Positions 1-7,118 of a DNA stretch of 41,975 nucleotides are shown piece after piece. How positions within the stretch are numbered: the stretch's first letter is position 1; the number at the start of each line of letters is the position of its first letter. The position numbers and the translations under genes were made by a program. Location of the stretch: the IMG/VR virus record IMGVR_UViG_3300019761_000009, positions 1 to 41,975 of that record; one strand, written 5' to 3'. This DNA is from a virus. The notes under the pieces were generated by a model. That model had not been told where the DNA came from. It made no database searches and worked only from the letters and a program-made list of their open reading frames with translations.

Positions 1-123
1 AAAGAGGAATTTACTGTCGCTCCATTCACTACAGATATTTTATACAAATCGGATGGACACCCAAATAGTAATTTGATAGATTGGGAAGACGCTTCAAAAA
101 TGACAAAAGAACAATCAAGATAT
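1..123. repeat. Terminal direct repeat, left copy
   Basis: These 123 bases are identical to 41853-41975. The repeat lies inside an open reading frame that reads through unbroken when the ends are joined at the repeat. This fits an assembly overlap of a circular or circularly closed contig better than a true packaging terminus. T7-like phages do carry direct terminal repeats, so a real terminus cannot be excluded from sequence alone. Confidence 0.95.
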
Positions 124-324
124 TCAATTAGTGAGTGCATAGGTGGTAGGGCTGTTATGGTTAAAGAACTTGACTATGATGAAAGAAATAATATATCAGG
201 TTTTTTAATAGACTCAGGAAATGTTTATTTTACAGATATTTATAACAACCAACTAAAAGAACACAACATAAACAGAACCTACGAAGATAATGACCATATA
301 TTCTTAATAGAGGTAAAGAAATGA
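1..324 (+). CDS. ASCH/PUA-like protein, 3' part (continues from 41667)
   Basis: This is the C-terminal 107 residues of a gene whose start is the GTG at 41667. Joined across the terminal repeat, the protein is 169 residues. The joined sequence has the ASCH-domain layout: GDKDIFIKEEF, then LYKSDG, then a W-containing segment and SRY. This corresponds to the family pattern GD-x-(L/I)WVREtw ... YrADG ... SRi. ASCH domains are RNA-binding PUA-like folds, and some have enzymatic activity on nucleosides. The basic residues expected in the family are only partly kept, so function is open. It overlaps the next gene by ATGA. An internal ATG at 73 is not the start, because the frame is open upstream. 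Confidence 0.7.
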   Translation, partial: KEEFTVAPFTTDILYKSDGHPNSNLIDWEDASKMTKEQSRYSISECIGGRAVMVKELDYDERNNISGFLIDSGNVYFTDIYNNQLKEHNINRTYEDNDHIFLIEVKK

Positions 325-470
325 ATGATTTAATAAGAATAGAAAACAGAAAAGATGAAAGTATATTTAAGCTAGTAGACATATCATCTTTTACAAGAAA
401 AGATTGGGATAAGTTTAAAAGAGCTTATTTATACAATAAATATTTTAAAGTAACAGTAGAAAGGAATTAG
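321..470 (+). CDS. Hypothetical 49-residue protein
   Basis: The ATG overlaps the preceding stop as ATGA, which suggests translational coupling. The product is small and charged (MNDLIRIENRK... ending VTVERN), with no membrane segment and no motif I recognise. It sits in a run of tightly spaced early genes. Real-gene status rests on the coupling, the reading frame filling the gap exactly, and the next gene starting 2 bases after its stop. Confidence 0.6.
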   Translation: MNDLIRIENRKDESIFKLVDISSFTRKDWDKFKRAYLYNKYFKVTVERN

Positions 471-472
471 TA

Positions 473-802
473 ATGGATTTTACAAAATTTAACATGGATA
501 TACTTACTTCAAATATTAAGTTGATGAAAGAAAATAATAAGTTAAAAGAAGAAAATGATAAGCTTCTTGATAAAGTTACTGAACTTACTATTGATAAAAA
601 CCATATGGTAAGAAAAGAAACTCAATACAAAAAGTTAATTATTGATGGAGATAATAAGCTCAAAACTTTAAGAGAACATATATCTATAAAAGATAGAATT
701 ATATACTCAAAAGATTTAATAATTGAAATTGAACAAAGTACAAATACAACTCTTCAAGACAAACTGGATAAATATAAAGAACATATAAATATAGGAGCAT
801 AA
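473..802 (+). CDS. Coiled-coil hypothetical protein (109 aa)
   Basis: AAGGA lies 7 bases before the ATG. Residues about 15-50 (KLMKENNKLKEENDKLLDK) and the C-terminal third are heptad-rich with Leu/Ile at a/d positions, so a parallel coiled coil or coiled-coil dimer is likely. There is no catalytic motif. The next gene starts 1 base after its stop, so it belongs to the same early operon. Function is unknown. Confidence 0.75.
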   Translation: MDFTKFNMDILTSNIKLMKENNKLKEENDKLLDKVTELTIDKNHMVRKETQYKKLIIDGDNKLKTLREHISIKDRIIYSKDLIIEIEQSTNTTLQDKLDKYKEHINIGA

Positions 803-803
803 A

Positions 804-1016
804 ATGGAAGAAAATATAATATATAAACCAGGAACAAAAGTAAAATTAGATAACACTTGCTATTCGGGTTTAGCAGATATAGGAACAGTAGTAAAATACT
901 TTGATGGAAAAGGTGATATAAGTAAAGGATATGATATTAAAGTTGAGTATTTAAGAGAGGAAAATAACCATATACTTTTTTATACTACTGAAGAAGTTAT
1001 AGAATTAGGAGAATAA
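804..1016 (+). CDS. Small SH3/KOW-like hypothetical protein (70 aa)
   Basis: The protein begins YKPGTKVKL and continues with short beta strands around GTVVKYF and KVEYL. This resembles small SH3- or KOW-type beta barrels common in phage early regions. The resemblance is to fold pattern only. It lies 1 base after the preceding stop and is directly followed by ATG at 1017. Similar opening motifs (KVGDRVKVINKW) occur in the protein at 9078. Confidence 0.65.
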   Translation: MEENIIYKPGTKVKLDNTCYSGLADIGTVVKYFDGKGDISKGYDIKVEYLREENNHILFYTTEEVIELGE

Positions 1017-1187
1017 ATGGCAAATAACTTAATACCAAATTTTAGTGATTCAGTTTTTAAAAAAAGAACTGATGAAGAATTAGAAAAAGAAAAAAAACTA
1101 CAAAAAGAGTATATCAAGAAGAGTTGTGTAAAGGTATACAGCACTAGTTGCGAAGGATATAAGCTTGAAAAAAGAGAAGATATATAA
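1017..1187 (+). CDS. Hypothetical basic protein (56 aa)
   Basis: The ATG follows the previous TAA without a gap, and the GGAG within the end of that gene serves as ribosome site. The protein is highly charged (EELEKEKKLQKEYIKK) with a helical middle and two cysteines near the C-terminus (SCVKVYSTSC). Its 3' end overlaps the TTG start of the next gene by 23 bases. No family recognised. Confidence 0.6.
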   Translation: MANNLIPNFSDSVFKKRTDEELEKEKKLQKEYIKKSCVKVYSTSCEGYKLEKREDI

Positions 1188-1854
1188 CTATTCAGAATTA
1201 GAGCATTTAAAAATACCTACTTATCTTAGACAATATATAAGACAAAGATGTGTTAAATTAGAAATAAAATTAAATACAGTTAAGGTAAGAATGCCAGAAA
1301 GCAATTATATTACTGAAACCAAAGTTATAACACATAATATAATTGAAAAAATAGAAAATGACAAATCTGAAGGACAAAGACTTTCTAAAAAAGCATTCAA
1401 TCTGCATAATATAAAGTGTTACATGAACGATAATAAGGAAGATTTATTACTTAGAGGAAATGGATTACCAAGTTTAGCTGAACAATCAAAAATGTTAGGA
1501 AGAACTGAATCATATTTTGCATCTCATAAGTCACAAAATTCTAAATTTTATAGATACATGAGATTTATAGGAAGAGGTAATTTTTATAAAGCTTGTATCT
1601 GGATGGAAAAAGAATTTCAAAAAATGAATGAATTTATATATAATGAACAAAATAAATTTGTTTCTGAATCTTCTTTTAATAAAGCCATACTGGAAAAATA
1701 TAGAGAAAAATATAATAAAAACTACACTTATCAAAATTTGGTTTTAAATATTAATTCAATATATATGACAAATGAGCCAAAAATAAAACTATTTAAAAAT
1801 GCAAGAAGAATAATAAAATTAATAGGAGGTAAAAGAAATGCTGTTAAGTTCTAA
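1165..1854 (+). CDS. Unrecognised basic protein, possible HTH (229 aa)
   Basis: The start is TTG at 1165, preceded by AAGGA 7 bases upstream. No ATG lies near, and the first in-frame methionine would remove most of the N-terminus. The protein is strongly basic and mostly helical. Residues about 100-130 (LPSLAEQSKMLGRTESYFASH) look like a helix-turn-helix, with AEQSKMLG as first helix and turn. A DNA- or RNA-binding role is therefore plausible but inferred only. It overlaps both neighbours and immediately precedes the non-coding RNA locus at 2036-2439, so it may act on or be regulated with it. Confidence 0.7.
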   Translation: MKKEKIYNYSELEHLKIPTYLRQYIRQRCVKLEIKLNTVKVRMPESNYITETKVITHNIIEKIENDKSEGQRLSKKAFNLHNIKCYMNDNKEDLLLRGNGLPSLAEQSKMLGRTESYFASHKSQNSKFYRYMRFIGRGNFYKACIWMEKEFQKMNEFIYNEQNKFVSESSFNKAILEKYREKYNKNYTYQNLVLNINSIYMTNEPKIKLFKNARRIIKLIGGKRNAVKF

Positions 1855-2035
1855 AGATTGGTATGACAAATATTATAATGATTATAACTACGAAGATTAT
1901 TGTAATGATTGTGATATTGAAGGTAAAGAAGTTGTTATTGATGAAGATGAATTCATTAATAGCCAATATGAAGCTTATTGCGGTGAAGCACAAGATATAG
2001 CATATGAAGAATATAAGGATAGAAAATATGAGTGA
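1838..2035 (+). CDS. Acidic, Tyr/Asp-rich small protein (65 aa)
   Basis: A strong GGAGG lies 8 bases before the ATG, which falls inside the end of the previous gene. About a third of residues are Asp or Glu, many paired with Tyr (YYNDYNYEDY, then YEEYKDRKYE), and the net charge is strongly negative. Small, acidic phage early proteins are often DNA mimics or inhibitors of host enzymes. No specific family can be named. It is the last gene before the structured non-coding locus. Confidence 0.7.
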   Translation: MLLSSKDWYDKYYNDYNYEDYCNDCDIEGKEVVIDEDEFINSQYEAYCGEAQDIAYEEYKDRKYE

Positions 2036-2080
2036 ATGAAAGTGTAAAAACAAATTAAAATAAAAGATATTTGGTTCTAC

Positions 2081-2189
2081 AAAGTGTATGGCTTCCGTTA
2101 ATAGCGGAGAAAGGAACAACTCCTTGGAAATTATAAAATTGAATTTAGAAGTCCCTGATTACTCATACAAACAATTGTTCATACACTTT
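2081..2189 (+). ncRNA. Structured RNA module A of a tandem pair
   Basis: The module is closed by a perfect 10-bp stem, AAAGTGTATG (2081-2090) with CATACACTTT (2180-2189). Inside are a short hairpin TCCG-7 nt-CGGA (2094-2108) and an inner stem AACAA (2115-2119) with TTGTT (2175-2179), which stacks on the closing stem. A 21-base block at 2152-2172 (starts TCCCTGATTA, ends CAAAC) is repeated with 19 of 21 identities in module B at 2369-2389. This matches no riboswitch or ribozyme consensus I know. Confidence 0.6.
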
Positions 2190-2309
2190 TTAGAGTCAAA
2201 TAAGACTCGACAGTTAAGCTACTGAAAAAAAGGCTAATCTAAACTATTGGCATGGTTCAGAATTATTATCTTCAAGATAAAATAGTAGTATACGGAGTGC
2301 ATCATCACT

Positions 2310-2419
2310 CTGTATATGTAAGCATATTGAAAATAAACAATAGGAATTCCTTTGCAGTTTAAAATTACTCCCTGATTATTCATAGAAACCATTTGCAAAA
2401 AATATGCTTACTTATACAG
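2310..2419 (+). ncRNA. Structured RNA module B of a tandem pair
   Basis: The closing stem is 19 positions long with 18 pairs (2310-2328 with 2401-2419; one T-T mismatch at 2317/2412). An inner stem TTTGCA (2351-2356) pairs with TGCAAA (2394-2399). The loop holds the conserved block 2369-2389 (TCCCTGATTA ... GAAAC) seen in module A. The closing stems of A and B differ in sequence but occupy the same place, which supports selection for structure. The stem ends just upstream of the AAAGGAA ribosome site of the gene at 2440. Confidence 0.65.
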
Positions 2420-2439
2420 ATTAATATAAAGGAAATAAA

Positions 2440-2805
2440 ATGAAAGTTAATTGTTGTGAAAAAATATGTGTAGAATGTGGTTTCTCAAAAAAAGGAACTA
2501 CTGAAACACTATATGCAGATTCAATAGACATTATGAATAATGGAAGTTTATTTCCATGTCATATGTATTTGAAATCACAAACTGGTTCAGAAAATACTGG
2601 AACTGAAACACTTGAAGAAATTAAAGTATGTAGAGGTTATGTAGCATATATGAAAATAAATAGACCAGAGTTAAGTCTATTTACTCCTATATGGGATAAA
2701 TTATTTAATGAAATAAGAGTTGATGAGCTTGAAGAGATTTATAGTCCATCTGAACTAATACAAAACCATCATGGTTTAAGAAATGGAATATATCTAAGGA
2801 ATTAA
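2440..2805 (+). CDS. Cysteine-rich hypothetical protein (121 aa)
   Basis: AAAGGAA lies upstream of the ATG. The N-terminus carries CC-x3-C-x2-C (residues 5-13), followed by PCH near residue 40 and a further Cys near 65. This suggests a metal site, zinc or Fe-S. No enzyme family recognised. It directly follows structured RNA module B and heads a three-gene run with a Cys/His/Asp protease-like protein and a YkgJ-type metal-binding protein, so the three may work together. Confidence 0.75.
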   Translation: MKVNCCEKICVECGFSKKGTTETLYADSIDIMNNGSLFPCHMYLKSQTGSENTGTETLEEIKVCRGYVAYMKINRPELSLFTPIWDKLFNEIRVDELEEIYSPSELIQNHHGLRNGIYLRN

Positions 2806-2807
2806 TT

Positions 2808-3233
2808 ATGGAAAACCAAAAAGAAATGGGAAACTGTTATTTATCGGCATTTGAATTAATGATGTTAAATAAAAATCTTACTCTTGTTCATGGTATAGTT
2901 CATTTTGATGGTGGAATAATGGAGGGTGTTCCTATGATTCATGCTTGGTGTGAACTCAATGATGCCATAGTTTTAGATTATTCAAATAATAGAGAAATCA
3001 TAGTTTCAAAAGATTTTTATTATAAAAGAGGAATAATATCTGAAACTGTAAAATATAATCATGATGAAATGATGGAACAATTATATTTACACACAAATGA
3101 AGATGGTCAATCTATGCTTGGTTTTTGGGATAAGAGATTTTTGGAAACAGATAGGAAGTCACTTGAAATAGCAAGAGAAAGAGGAGTGAATTATGTTGAT
3201 ATTGAAGAACATGAAAGAAATAGGGTTTCATAA
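2808..3233 (+). CDS. Papain/NlpC-like fold hypothetical protein (141 aa)
   Basis: Residues 8-18 contain GNCYLSAFELM. Further on come GVPMIHAWCEL and VLDYSNN. An early Cys starting a helix, then His in a strand, then Asp is the order of a papain-like or transglutaminase-like triad, and the NCY...HAW...D pattern recurs in phage proteins of this type. Whether it is an active hydrolase is inferred. It has no signal peptide, so it acts in the cytoplasm rather than as an exported lysin. AAGGA is 7 bases upstream, and its stop overlaps the next start (TAATG). Confidence 0.65.
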   Translation: MENQKEMGNCYLSAFELMMLNKNLTLVHGIVHFDGGIMEGVPMIHAWCELNDAIVLDYSNNREIIVSKDFYYKRGIISETVKYNHDEMMEQLYLHTNEDGQSMLGFWDKRFLETDRKSLEIARERGVNYVDIEEHERNRVS

Positions 3234-3670
3234 TGAATAACTTACCATGTGAAGTATGTACAAAAACAGATAACCATTGTTGTCTAGCTGATATACCTTA
3301 TGACTATATAGAAGCATTAAAATTATGTGACTTAGGTAGACAAAATGGATTAGATTTAATTATGGTTTCACATCCAAAGTTTGAAGATAAAGTAATAATA
3401 CTTAACTCAGGTGATGATGGAATTTTAGAAAATAAACCTTGTGTATTTTTGAAGAATGGTAAATGTTCTATATATGAAGACAGACCTTTTATATGTAGGA
3501 ATTATGGAACTGATTTTATTAGATGTAGATACGAAGCTTGTGGCATTAGTGATGAACAAACTATAAGAAATATGACAAAAAATGATATTAAAATGTTAGA
3601 TAAAAAAGCAGGTGAATTAAGCGATATAGTAAATATTCAAAACCAAATAAAGGTATTTAGGAGTAGTTAG
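3233..3670 (+). CDS. YkgJ-type zinc/iron-chelating domain protein (145 aa)
   Basis: The family signature is clear: an N-terminal C-x2-C ... CC, then PCVFLKNGKCSIYEDRPFIC with a following R-N-Y-G. This is the CxFL-x-nGxCxIYexRPxxCR pattern of YkgJ/CxxCxxCC putative zinc- or iron-chelating proteins. In bacteria some act near flagellin modification and some are of unknown function. In a phage early operon the role is unknown. The start overlaps the preceding stop, and the next gene follows 1 base after the stop. Confidence 0.85.
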   Translation: MNNLPCEVCTKTDNHCCLADIPYDYIEALKLCDLGRQNGLDLIMVSHPKFEDKVIILNSGDDGILENKPCVFLKNGKCSIYEDRPFICRNYGTDFIRCRYEACGISDEQTIRNMTKNDIKMLDKKAGELSDIVNIQNQIKVFRSS

Positions 3671-3671
3671 T

Positions 3672-4193
3672 ATGACTGAATTAGTTGATATCGAGGATAT
3701 GAGTGAATATATATCTGTCCCTTATACTCAAGAAAATTATGTTTCACTAACAAGAAGATACAAAAAATCAAAAAGTTGGAATATGAAGCAAGATTATAAA
3801 TCTTTATTTGTTAATAAAAATGGTGTAGTTCATGCACAACAAACTAAACCTACACATATCTTAAAACAAGTAGAAAAGTTAGAATATTACAAAAAACAAG
3901 AGCTTGAAAATATATTAATTTATGATATCCCAGAGGGAATTGAACCAATTAATAAATTAAAAAATATATTTGGTAAAAAAATGGATAATTGGGCGGATTA
4001 TATTAACTGGAATGACTACCGAGAAAGATATGTTTATAAAAGTATTTGCAATGATAACGTATATAGAGATTCTCTAAGTATTAAAGGCTTATTAGATGTA
4101 GAACCAGATTTAAAGACAATATCTTATAGTGATTTTATTAATCCAAGAGAAGAATTAAAATATGACATAAAAAAAGGATGGAACATATTATAA
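3672..4193 (+). CDS. Hypothetical protein (173 aa)
   Basis: AGGAG is 8 bases before ATG. The protein is charged and rich in Tyr, Lys and Asp, with no membrane segment, cysteine cluster or nucleotide-binding motif. The C-terminal end DIKKGWNIL resembles the C-termini of the proteins at 8809 (VNGWKLN) and 9078 (ENKGWNF). The shared ending may reflect a short conserved tail or a shared ribosome-site-encoding stretch (AAGGATGGAAC). Function unknown. Confidence 0.75.
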   Translation: MTELVDIEDMSEYISVPYTQENYVSLTRRYKKSKSWNMKQDYKSLFVNKNGVVHAQQTKPTHILKQVEKLEYYKKQELENILIYDIPEGIEPINKLKNIFGKKMDNWADYINWNDYRERYVYKSICNDNVYRDSLSIKGLLDVEPDLKTISYSDFINPREELKYDIKKGWNIL

Positions 4194-4267
4194 TGGCAGA
4201 ACATACATTTATTTTAAAAACAAAAATAAAATCAGAAGGGTTAATAGATGTGGGAAGAAGAAGATGA
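4193..4267 (+). CDS. Possible 24-residue peptide
   Basis: The ATG overlaps the preceding TAA (TAATG), but the nearest purine-rich site (AAGGATGG) is about 14 bases upstream. It overlaps the next gene by 20 bases in another frame. Its main effect may be to carry ribosomes to the 4248 start. Weakly supported as a functional product. Confidence 0.3.
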   Translation: MAEHTFILKTKIKSEGLIDVGRRR

Positions 4268-4379
4268 ATACGGAGATGAAACAGAAGGATGGGGTAACCC
4301 AAATGATGAAGTTATAATAGAGTATCCTGACTACAGCGAAGAACAAGAACAGCAAATCATTGATGATTTTTACAGATAA
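4248..4379 (+). CDS. Very acidic small protein (43 aa)
   Basis: AAGGG lies about 7 bases before the ATG. The product opens MWEEEDEYGDETEGW and ends EEQEQQIIDDFYR, with nearly half of residues acidic. Such charge suggests a DNA mimic or a partner for a basic protein. The gene fills the gap between the 3672 gene and the nuclease gene at 4401, 21 bases before the latter. Confidence 0.55.
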   Translation: MWEEEDEYGDETEGWGNPNDEVIIEYPDYSEEQEQQIIDDFYR

Positions 4380-4400
4380 TAAAAAAAAGGAATTACAATC

Positions 4401-5354
4401 ATGACAAAATATACAAACAAAACTGGACTTTCATTGCCTATAGCAGTATGGGCATTAATGGATAATTACAACTATGATTCAAGAGATAATATTATATCAG
4501 CATCTACACTATTAAAACCTACAAGACAAATTGTTTTAGGCAGAAAATATAAGGATTGTGACAAAGAGATTGAAGCAAGTGATTTAATTGCAAGTTCAAT
4601 GGGTACAGCACTGCATGATAGTGTTGAAAAAGCATGGAAGAATAGGGATAAAACTATTGGATTATTAGAATCTTTGAATTATTTACAAGCAGAGAAGATA
4701 TATGATGATGTTGTATTGGAGAAGAGAACAGAAAAAGAGATTAATGGATACATTATATCAGGTCAGTTTGATATTGCCTTTAATGGTCATGTATGTGATA
4801 TTAAGAGTACATCTGTATGGTCTTATATATTTGGTTCAAAAGAAAAAGATTATATAAATCAAATGAGTATTTATAGATGGCTAAATCAAGATATTATTAC
4901 AGAAGATAAAGCATATGTTGAATATATCTTTACTGATTGGAGTCAAGTAAAAGCTTTACAAGATAGTCAATATCCACAAGCTAGAACACATACACTAGAA
5001 GTAACTCTTATGAGCTTAGAAGATACAGAAAAGTTTATTATAGATAAATTAGCTGATATAGATAAATTTATGGCTTTACCTGATAAACATTTAATTTTAT
5101 GTAGTGATGATGAACTTTGGAGAAGTGAAGATAGTTGGAAAGCTTATAAACCAAATGCTAAAACTGGAAAGATTAATTATGCAAGAGCTTCTAAAGTATT
5201 CGATAATGAAAAGTATGCAGTTGCATATCAATCATTAACAAAAGGTACAGAAGTTAAATTATTTAAGGGTGAAGTTAAGAGATGTAAATATTGTAATTAT
5301 ACAAATATTTGTAATCAATATTCAGAAATGAAATTAATGGGAGAAGTAAAATGA
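4401..5354 (+). CDS. Cas4/RecB-like PD-(D/E)XK exonuclease with Fe-S cluster (317 aa)
   Basis: The nuclease core is visible: H72 (GTALHDS), E107, D124 in GQFDIAF, and D133-x-K135 in VCDIKST, followed by the Q154-x3-Y158 helix (QMSIYRW). C-terminal cysteines C234, C295, C298 and C304 match the four-Cys Fe-S latch of Cas4/AddB nucleases. The family resects DNA ends to give single strands for recombinases. Here a Sak4-like protein, SSB and RusA are encoded in the same region, so a recombination role is likely. AAGGA is 9 bases before ATG. The stop overlaps the next ATG. Confidence 0.85.
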   Translation: MTKYTNKTGLSLPIAVWALMDNYNYDSRDNIISASTLLKPTRQIVLGRKYKDCDKEIEASDLIASSMGTALHDSVEKAWKNRDKTIGLLESLNYLQAEKIYDDVVLEKRTEKEINGYIISGQFDIAFNGHVCDIKSTSVWSYIFGSKEKDYINQMSIYRWLNQDIITEDKAYVEYIFTDWSQVKALQDSQYPQARTHTLEVTLMSLEDTEKFIIDKLADIDKFMALPDKHLILCSDDELWRSEDSWKAYKPNAKTGKINYARASKVFDNEKYAVAYQSLTKGTEVKLFKGEVKRCKYCNYTNICNQYSEMKLMGEVK

Positions 5355-5605
5355 TACACGAATCAAAGATTGCTAAAAAAGAATCAGATATTAAGACTCA
5401 CAATATGGTTGAATTAGATGAACAAATTGGATTTATTATTGTTCACAAAGAAACCAAAAAGAGAATAGGTTTCAGATTGTCTGGTAAATCAAAAGGTGTT
5501 AAAAGTATTTGGTCTAAAATTGGATTAGCAAAATCTGCATTTTGTTATCATACTGGAATTATTTTTGCAGAACAAACATACTATGAAATAAAGGAAATAA
5601 AATGA
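5351..5605 (+). CDS. Hypothetical protein (84 aa)
   Basis: It overlaps the nuclease gene by 4 bases (ATGA) and the next gene likewise, so translation is probably coupled. The protein has a central beta-rich part (GFIIVHKETKKRIGF) and a basic middle (SGKSKGVKSIWSK). No family is recognised. Position between the exonuclease and a winged-helix protein suggests a DNA-metabolism accessory. Confidence 0.7.
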   Translation: MIHESKIAKKESDIKTHNMVELDEQIGFIIVHKETKKRIGFRLSGKSKGVKSIWSKIGLAKSAFCYHTGIIFAEQTYYEIKEIK

Positions 5606-5847
5606 CACAAAGACAATGGGTAGAGAATCAGTTAATTAAGCATGGTAAGATTACAAGAAATGAATGTTTAAGAGAGTTCATAAGTCGTCTAGGAGCAATT
5701 ATATGTGACATGAATAAGAATGGTTATCTGATAGAGGGAAATCATCTTAGAGGTGCATATAAGACAAGATGGGGAATGAAGAATGACTATGTTTATATTA
5801 TAAAGCATAAACCAAAAAATAAAATATATACAAAAGAGGAAGTATAA
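5602..5847 (+). CDS. Winged helix-turn-helix DNA-binding protein (81 aa)
   Basis: The fold is apparent from WVENQLIKHGKITRNECL (first helices) followed by REFISRLGAIICDMNKNGY (recognition helix) and a beta wing ending DYVYII. This is the small phage helix-turn-helix type related to replication and regulatory proteins. It precedes the MoxR-like ATPase gene by a TAATG-type overlap, so it may be a regulator or a DNA adaptor for that system. Confidence 0.75.
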   Translation: MTQRQWVENQLIKHGKITRNECLREFISRLGAIICDMNKNGYLIEGNHLRGAYKTRWGMKNDYVYIIKHKPKNKIYTKEEV

Positions 5848-7109
5848 TGGAAAACGCAACAAATGTAGAGAATAGTATATCGCTAACAGTATTAAATGGT
5901 AAAGTTAAAGTATGTAATATAGTTACTTATGAAATTGGAGAAGCAGAAGTTGTAAGTGATTTCTTTAAATCAGTTGATTCAGCAAGTAGTCAAAAATATA
6001 CTACAGTATTAGTTAATGATGGTGCAGTAGATTCTATTAATATGTCTGATTGGATTCAAGGTAACGATTCAACAACACCTTCTTTAAATGCTTATCCTGA
6101 TGAATTGCATCAAGTTATTTCTAAAGGTTTAGAAACTACAAAAGGTTTAGTTGATAAAAAAGGTATTAGTTTAAAAACTTATAATTCATCAATGGATTTT
6201 AAAGCCAGTATTGAATTGCTTGAACGAGCAGAGCTAGATTTTGAAACACAAATCAAGAAGTTAAAAGCTAGTTCAGGTGGTGCTAATTTAAGTGATATGT
6301 TAGATAGATACTTCTTTAGAAAACATTTACTTATTAGAGGTGGTAAAGGTGTAGGTAAAACATATGCTGTTGATGAAAGATTAGCTTCAGAGAAAATTGA
6401 TAATGAGTTTATTGCAGGACATGAAGGAATGGAATCTATTGACTTACTTGGTTACTATATTAAAGATGAAACTGGTGCTATGGTATGGTTAGATGGTGCA
6501 TTATCTAAAGCATTCAGAAAAGCTAAAGATGCAGAGTGTTGTTTATTCTTTGATGAGATTCTTCGTATGCCATCACGAGAATTAAATATCTTAGTTGGTG
6601 CATTAACTCCTACATCAAGAGGTACATATAGATTAAGAACAAATAGAGTTATTGATATTGCACATGGTATTGGGGAAACTGAAGTATTAGAAGTTCCAGT
6701 TAAAAATTTATGGTGTGTGGCTACTACAAATATTGGTGCTGGTTATCAAGTAGATGATATTGATGATGCTTTAAGTGATAGATTTAGAATTGTTGATAAA
6801 ACAGTATCTACTGAAGAGTTACAAATTATTTTGACTTCATATGCAACAATAAGTGGTGTTAGTGAAGCTATGGTAAACAAATTAATTGATTTCTATACAC
6901 AATCTAATGATTTGGTTACAAGTGGTGAACTAGAAAAAGAAGTTAATCTTAGACATTTATCTGAGGTAATTCAATTCAGTAAAAGTGATGTAGATATTAA
7001 AGAATATATGTTTGATTTAGTTCCAACATGGTGTTCTACAGATGCAAATGGTACAGTTAATAAATCAGAAAGAGAAATTATTAACAAATTAATTAAAAAG
7101 ATTATCTAA
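5847..7109 (+). CDS. MoxR/CobS-type AAA+ ATPase (420 aa)
   Basis: The Walker A is GGKGVGKT (165-172), Walker B LFFDE (233-237), sensor 1 ATTN (292-295), and DRF follows at 311-313. This is the MoxR/CobS clade, whose members partner with VWA proteins to remodel protein complexes or insert metals. The N-terminal 140 residues are not recognised and include a helical, acidic stretch. The VWA partner is encoded at 7226, with one tiny Zn-ribbon gene between them. A cobaltochelatase role is unlikely without a chelatase large subunit, so a chaperone-like role on phage or host complexes is more likely. Confidence 0.9.
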   Translation: MENATNVENSISLTVLNGKVKVCNIVTYEIGEAEVVSDFFKSVDSASSQKYTTVLVNDGAVDSINMSDWIQGNDSTTPSLNAYPDELHQVISKGLETTKGLVDKKGISLKTYNSSMDFKASIELLERAELDFETQIKKLKASSGGANLSDMLDRYFFRKHLLIRGGKGVGKTYAVDERLASEKIDNEFIAGHEGMESIDLLGYYIKDETGAMVWLDGALSKAFRKAKDAECCLFFDEILRMPSRELNILVGALTPTSRGTYRLRTNRVIDIAHGIGETEVLEVPVKNLWCVATTNIGAGYQVDDIDDALSDRFRIVDKTVSTEELQIILTSYATISGVSEAMVNKLIDFYTQSNDLVTSGELEKEVNLRHLSEVIQFSKSDVDIKEYMFDLVPTWCSTDANGTVNKSEREIINKLIKKII

Positions 7110-7118
7110 GGATATTCT

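Larger units (their letters stand above)
2036..2439 (+). other. 404-bp non-coding locus with structured RNA
   Basis: No plausible gene occupies this stretch on either strand. It is filled with strong inverted repeats: module A (2081-2189), a GAGTC/GACTC hairpin around 2193-2208, a CAGT/ACTG hairpin at about 2211-2224, TTATCT/AGATAA at about 2266-2280, a 10-bp ATACGGAGTG/CACTCTGTAT stem at about 2290-2315 that competes with module B, and module B (2310-2419). A weak -10 (TAAAAT, 2056-2061) could start transcription just before module A. The last stem ends about 10 bases before the ribosome site of the 2440 gene, so a cis-regulatory leader or a processed small RNA are both possible. Confidence 0.75.

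Noticed and set aside
1844-2119. Open frame on the minus strand, 91 codons, hydrophobic
   Set aside because: It is antisense to the acidic Tyr/Asp-rich gene at 1838, whose complement always reads as Ile/Val/Phe-rich, and it has no ribosome site.
2152-2389. Hammerhead-type core (CTGAT ... GAAAC) in the RNA modules
   Set aside because: The invariant CUGAUGA is CUGAUUA here and module A lacks GAAAC (it has CAAAC), and the stems do not give the three-way hammerhead junction.
2152-2389. CRISPR array
   Set aside because: Only two diverged repeat-like blocks 217 bases apart; no regular spacers and no cas genes (the Cas4-like nuclease belongs to phage recombination).
2036-2439. Group I intron
   Set aside because: The locus lies between complete genes with their own starts and stops; no split exon and no convincing P3-P7 core.
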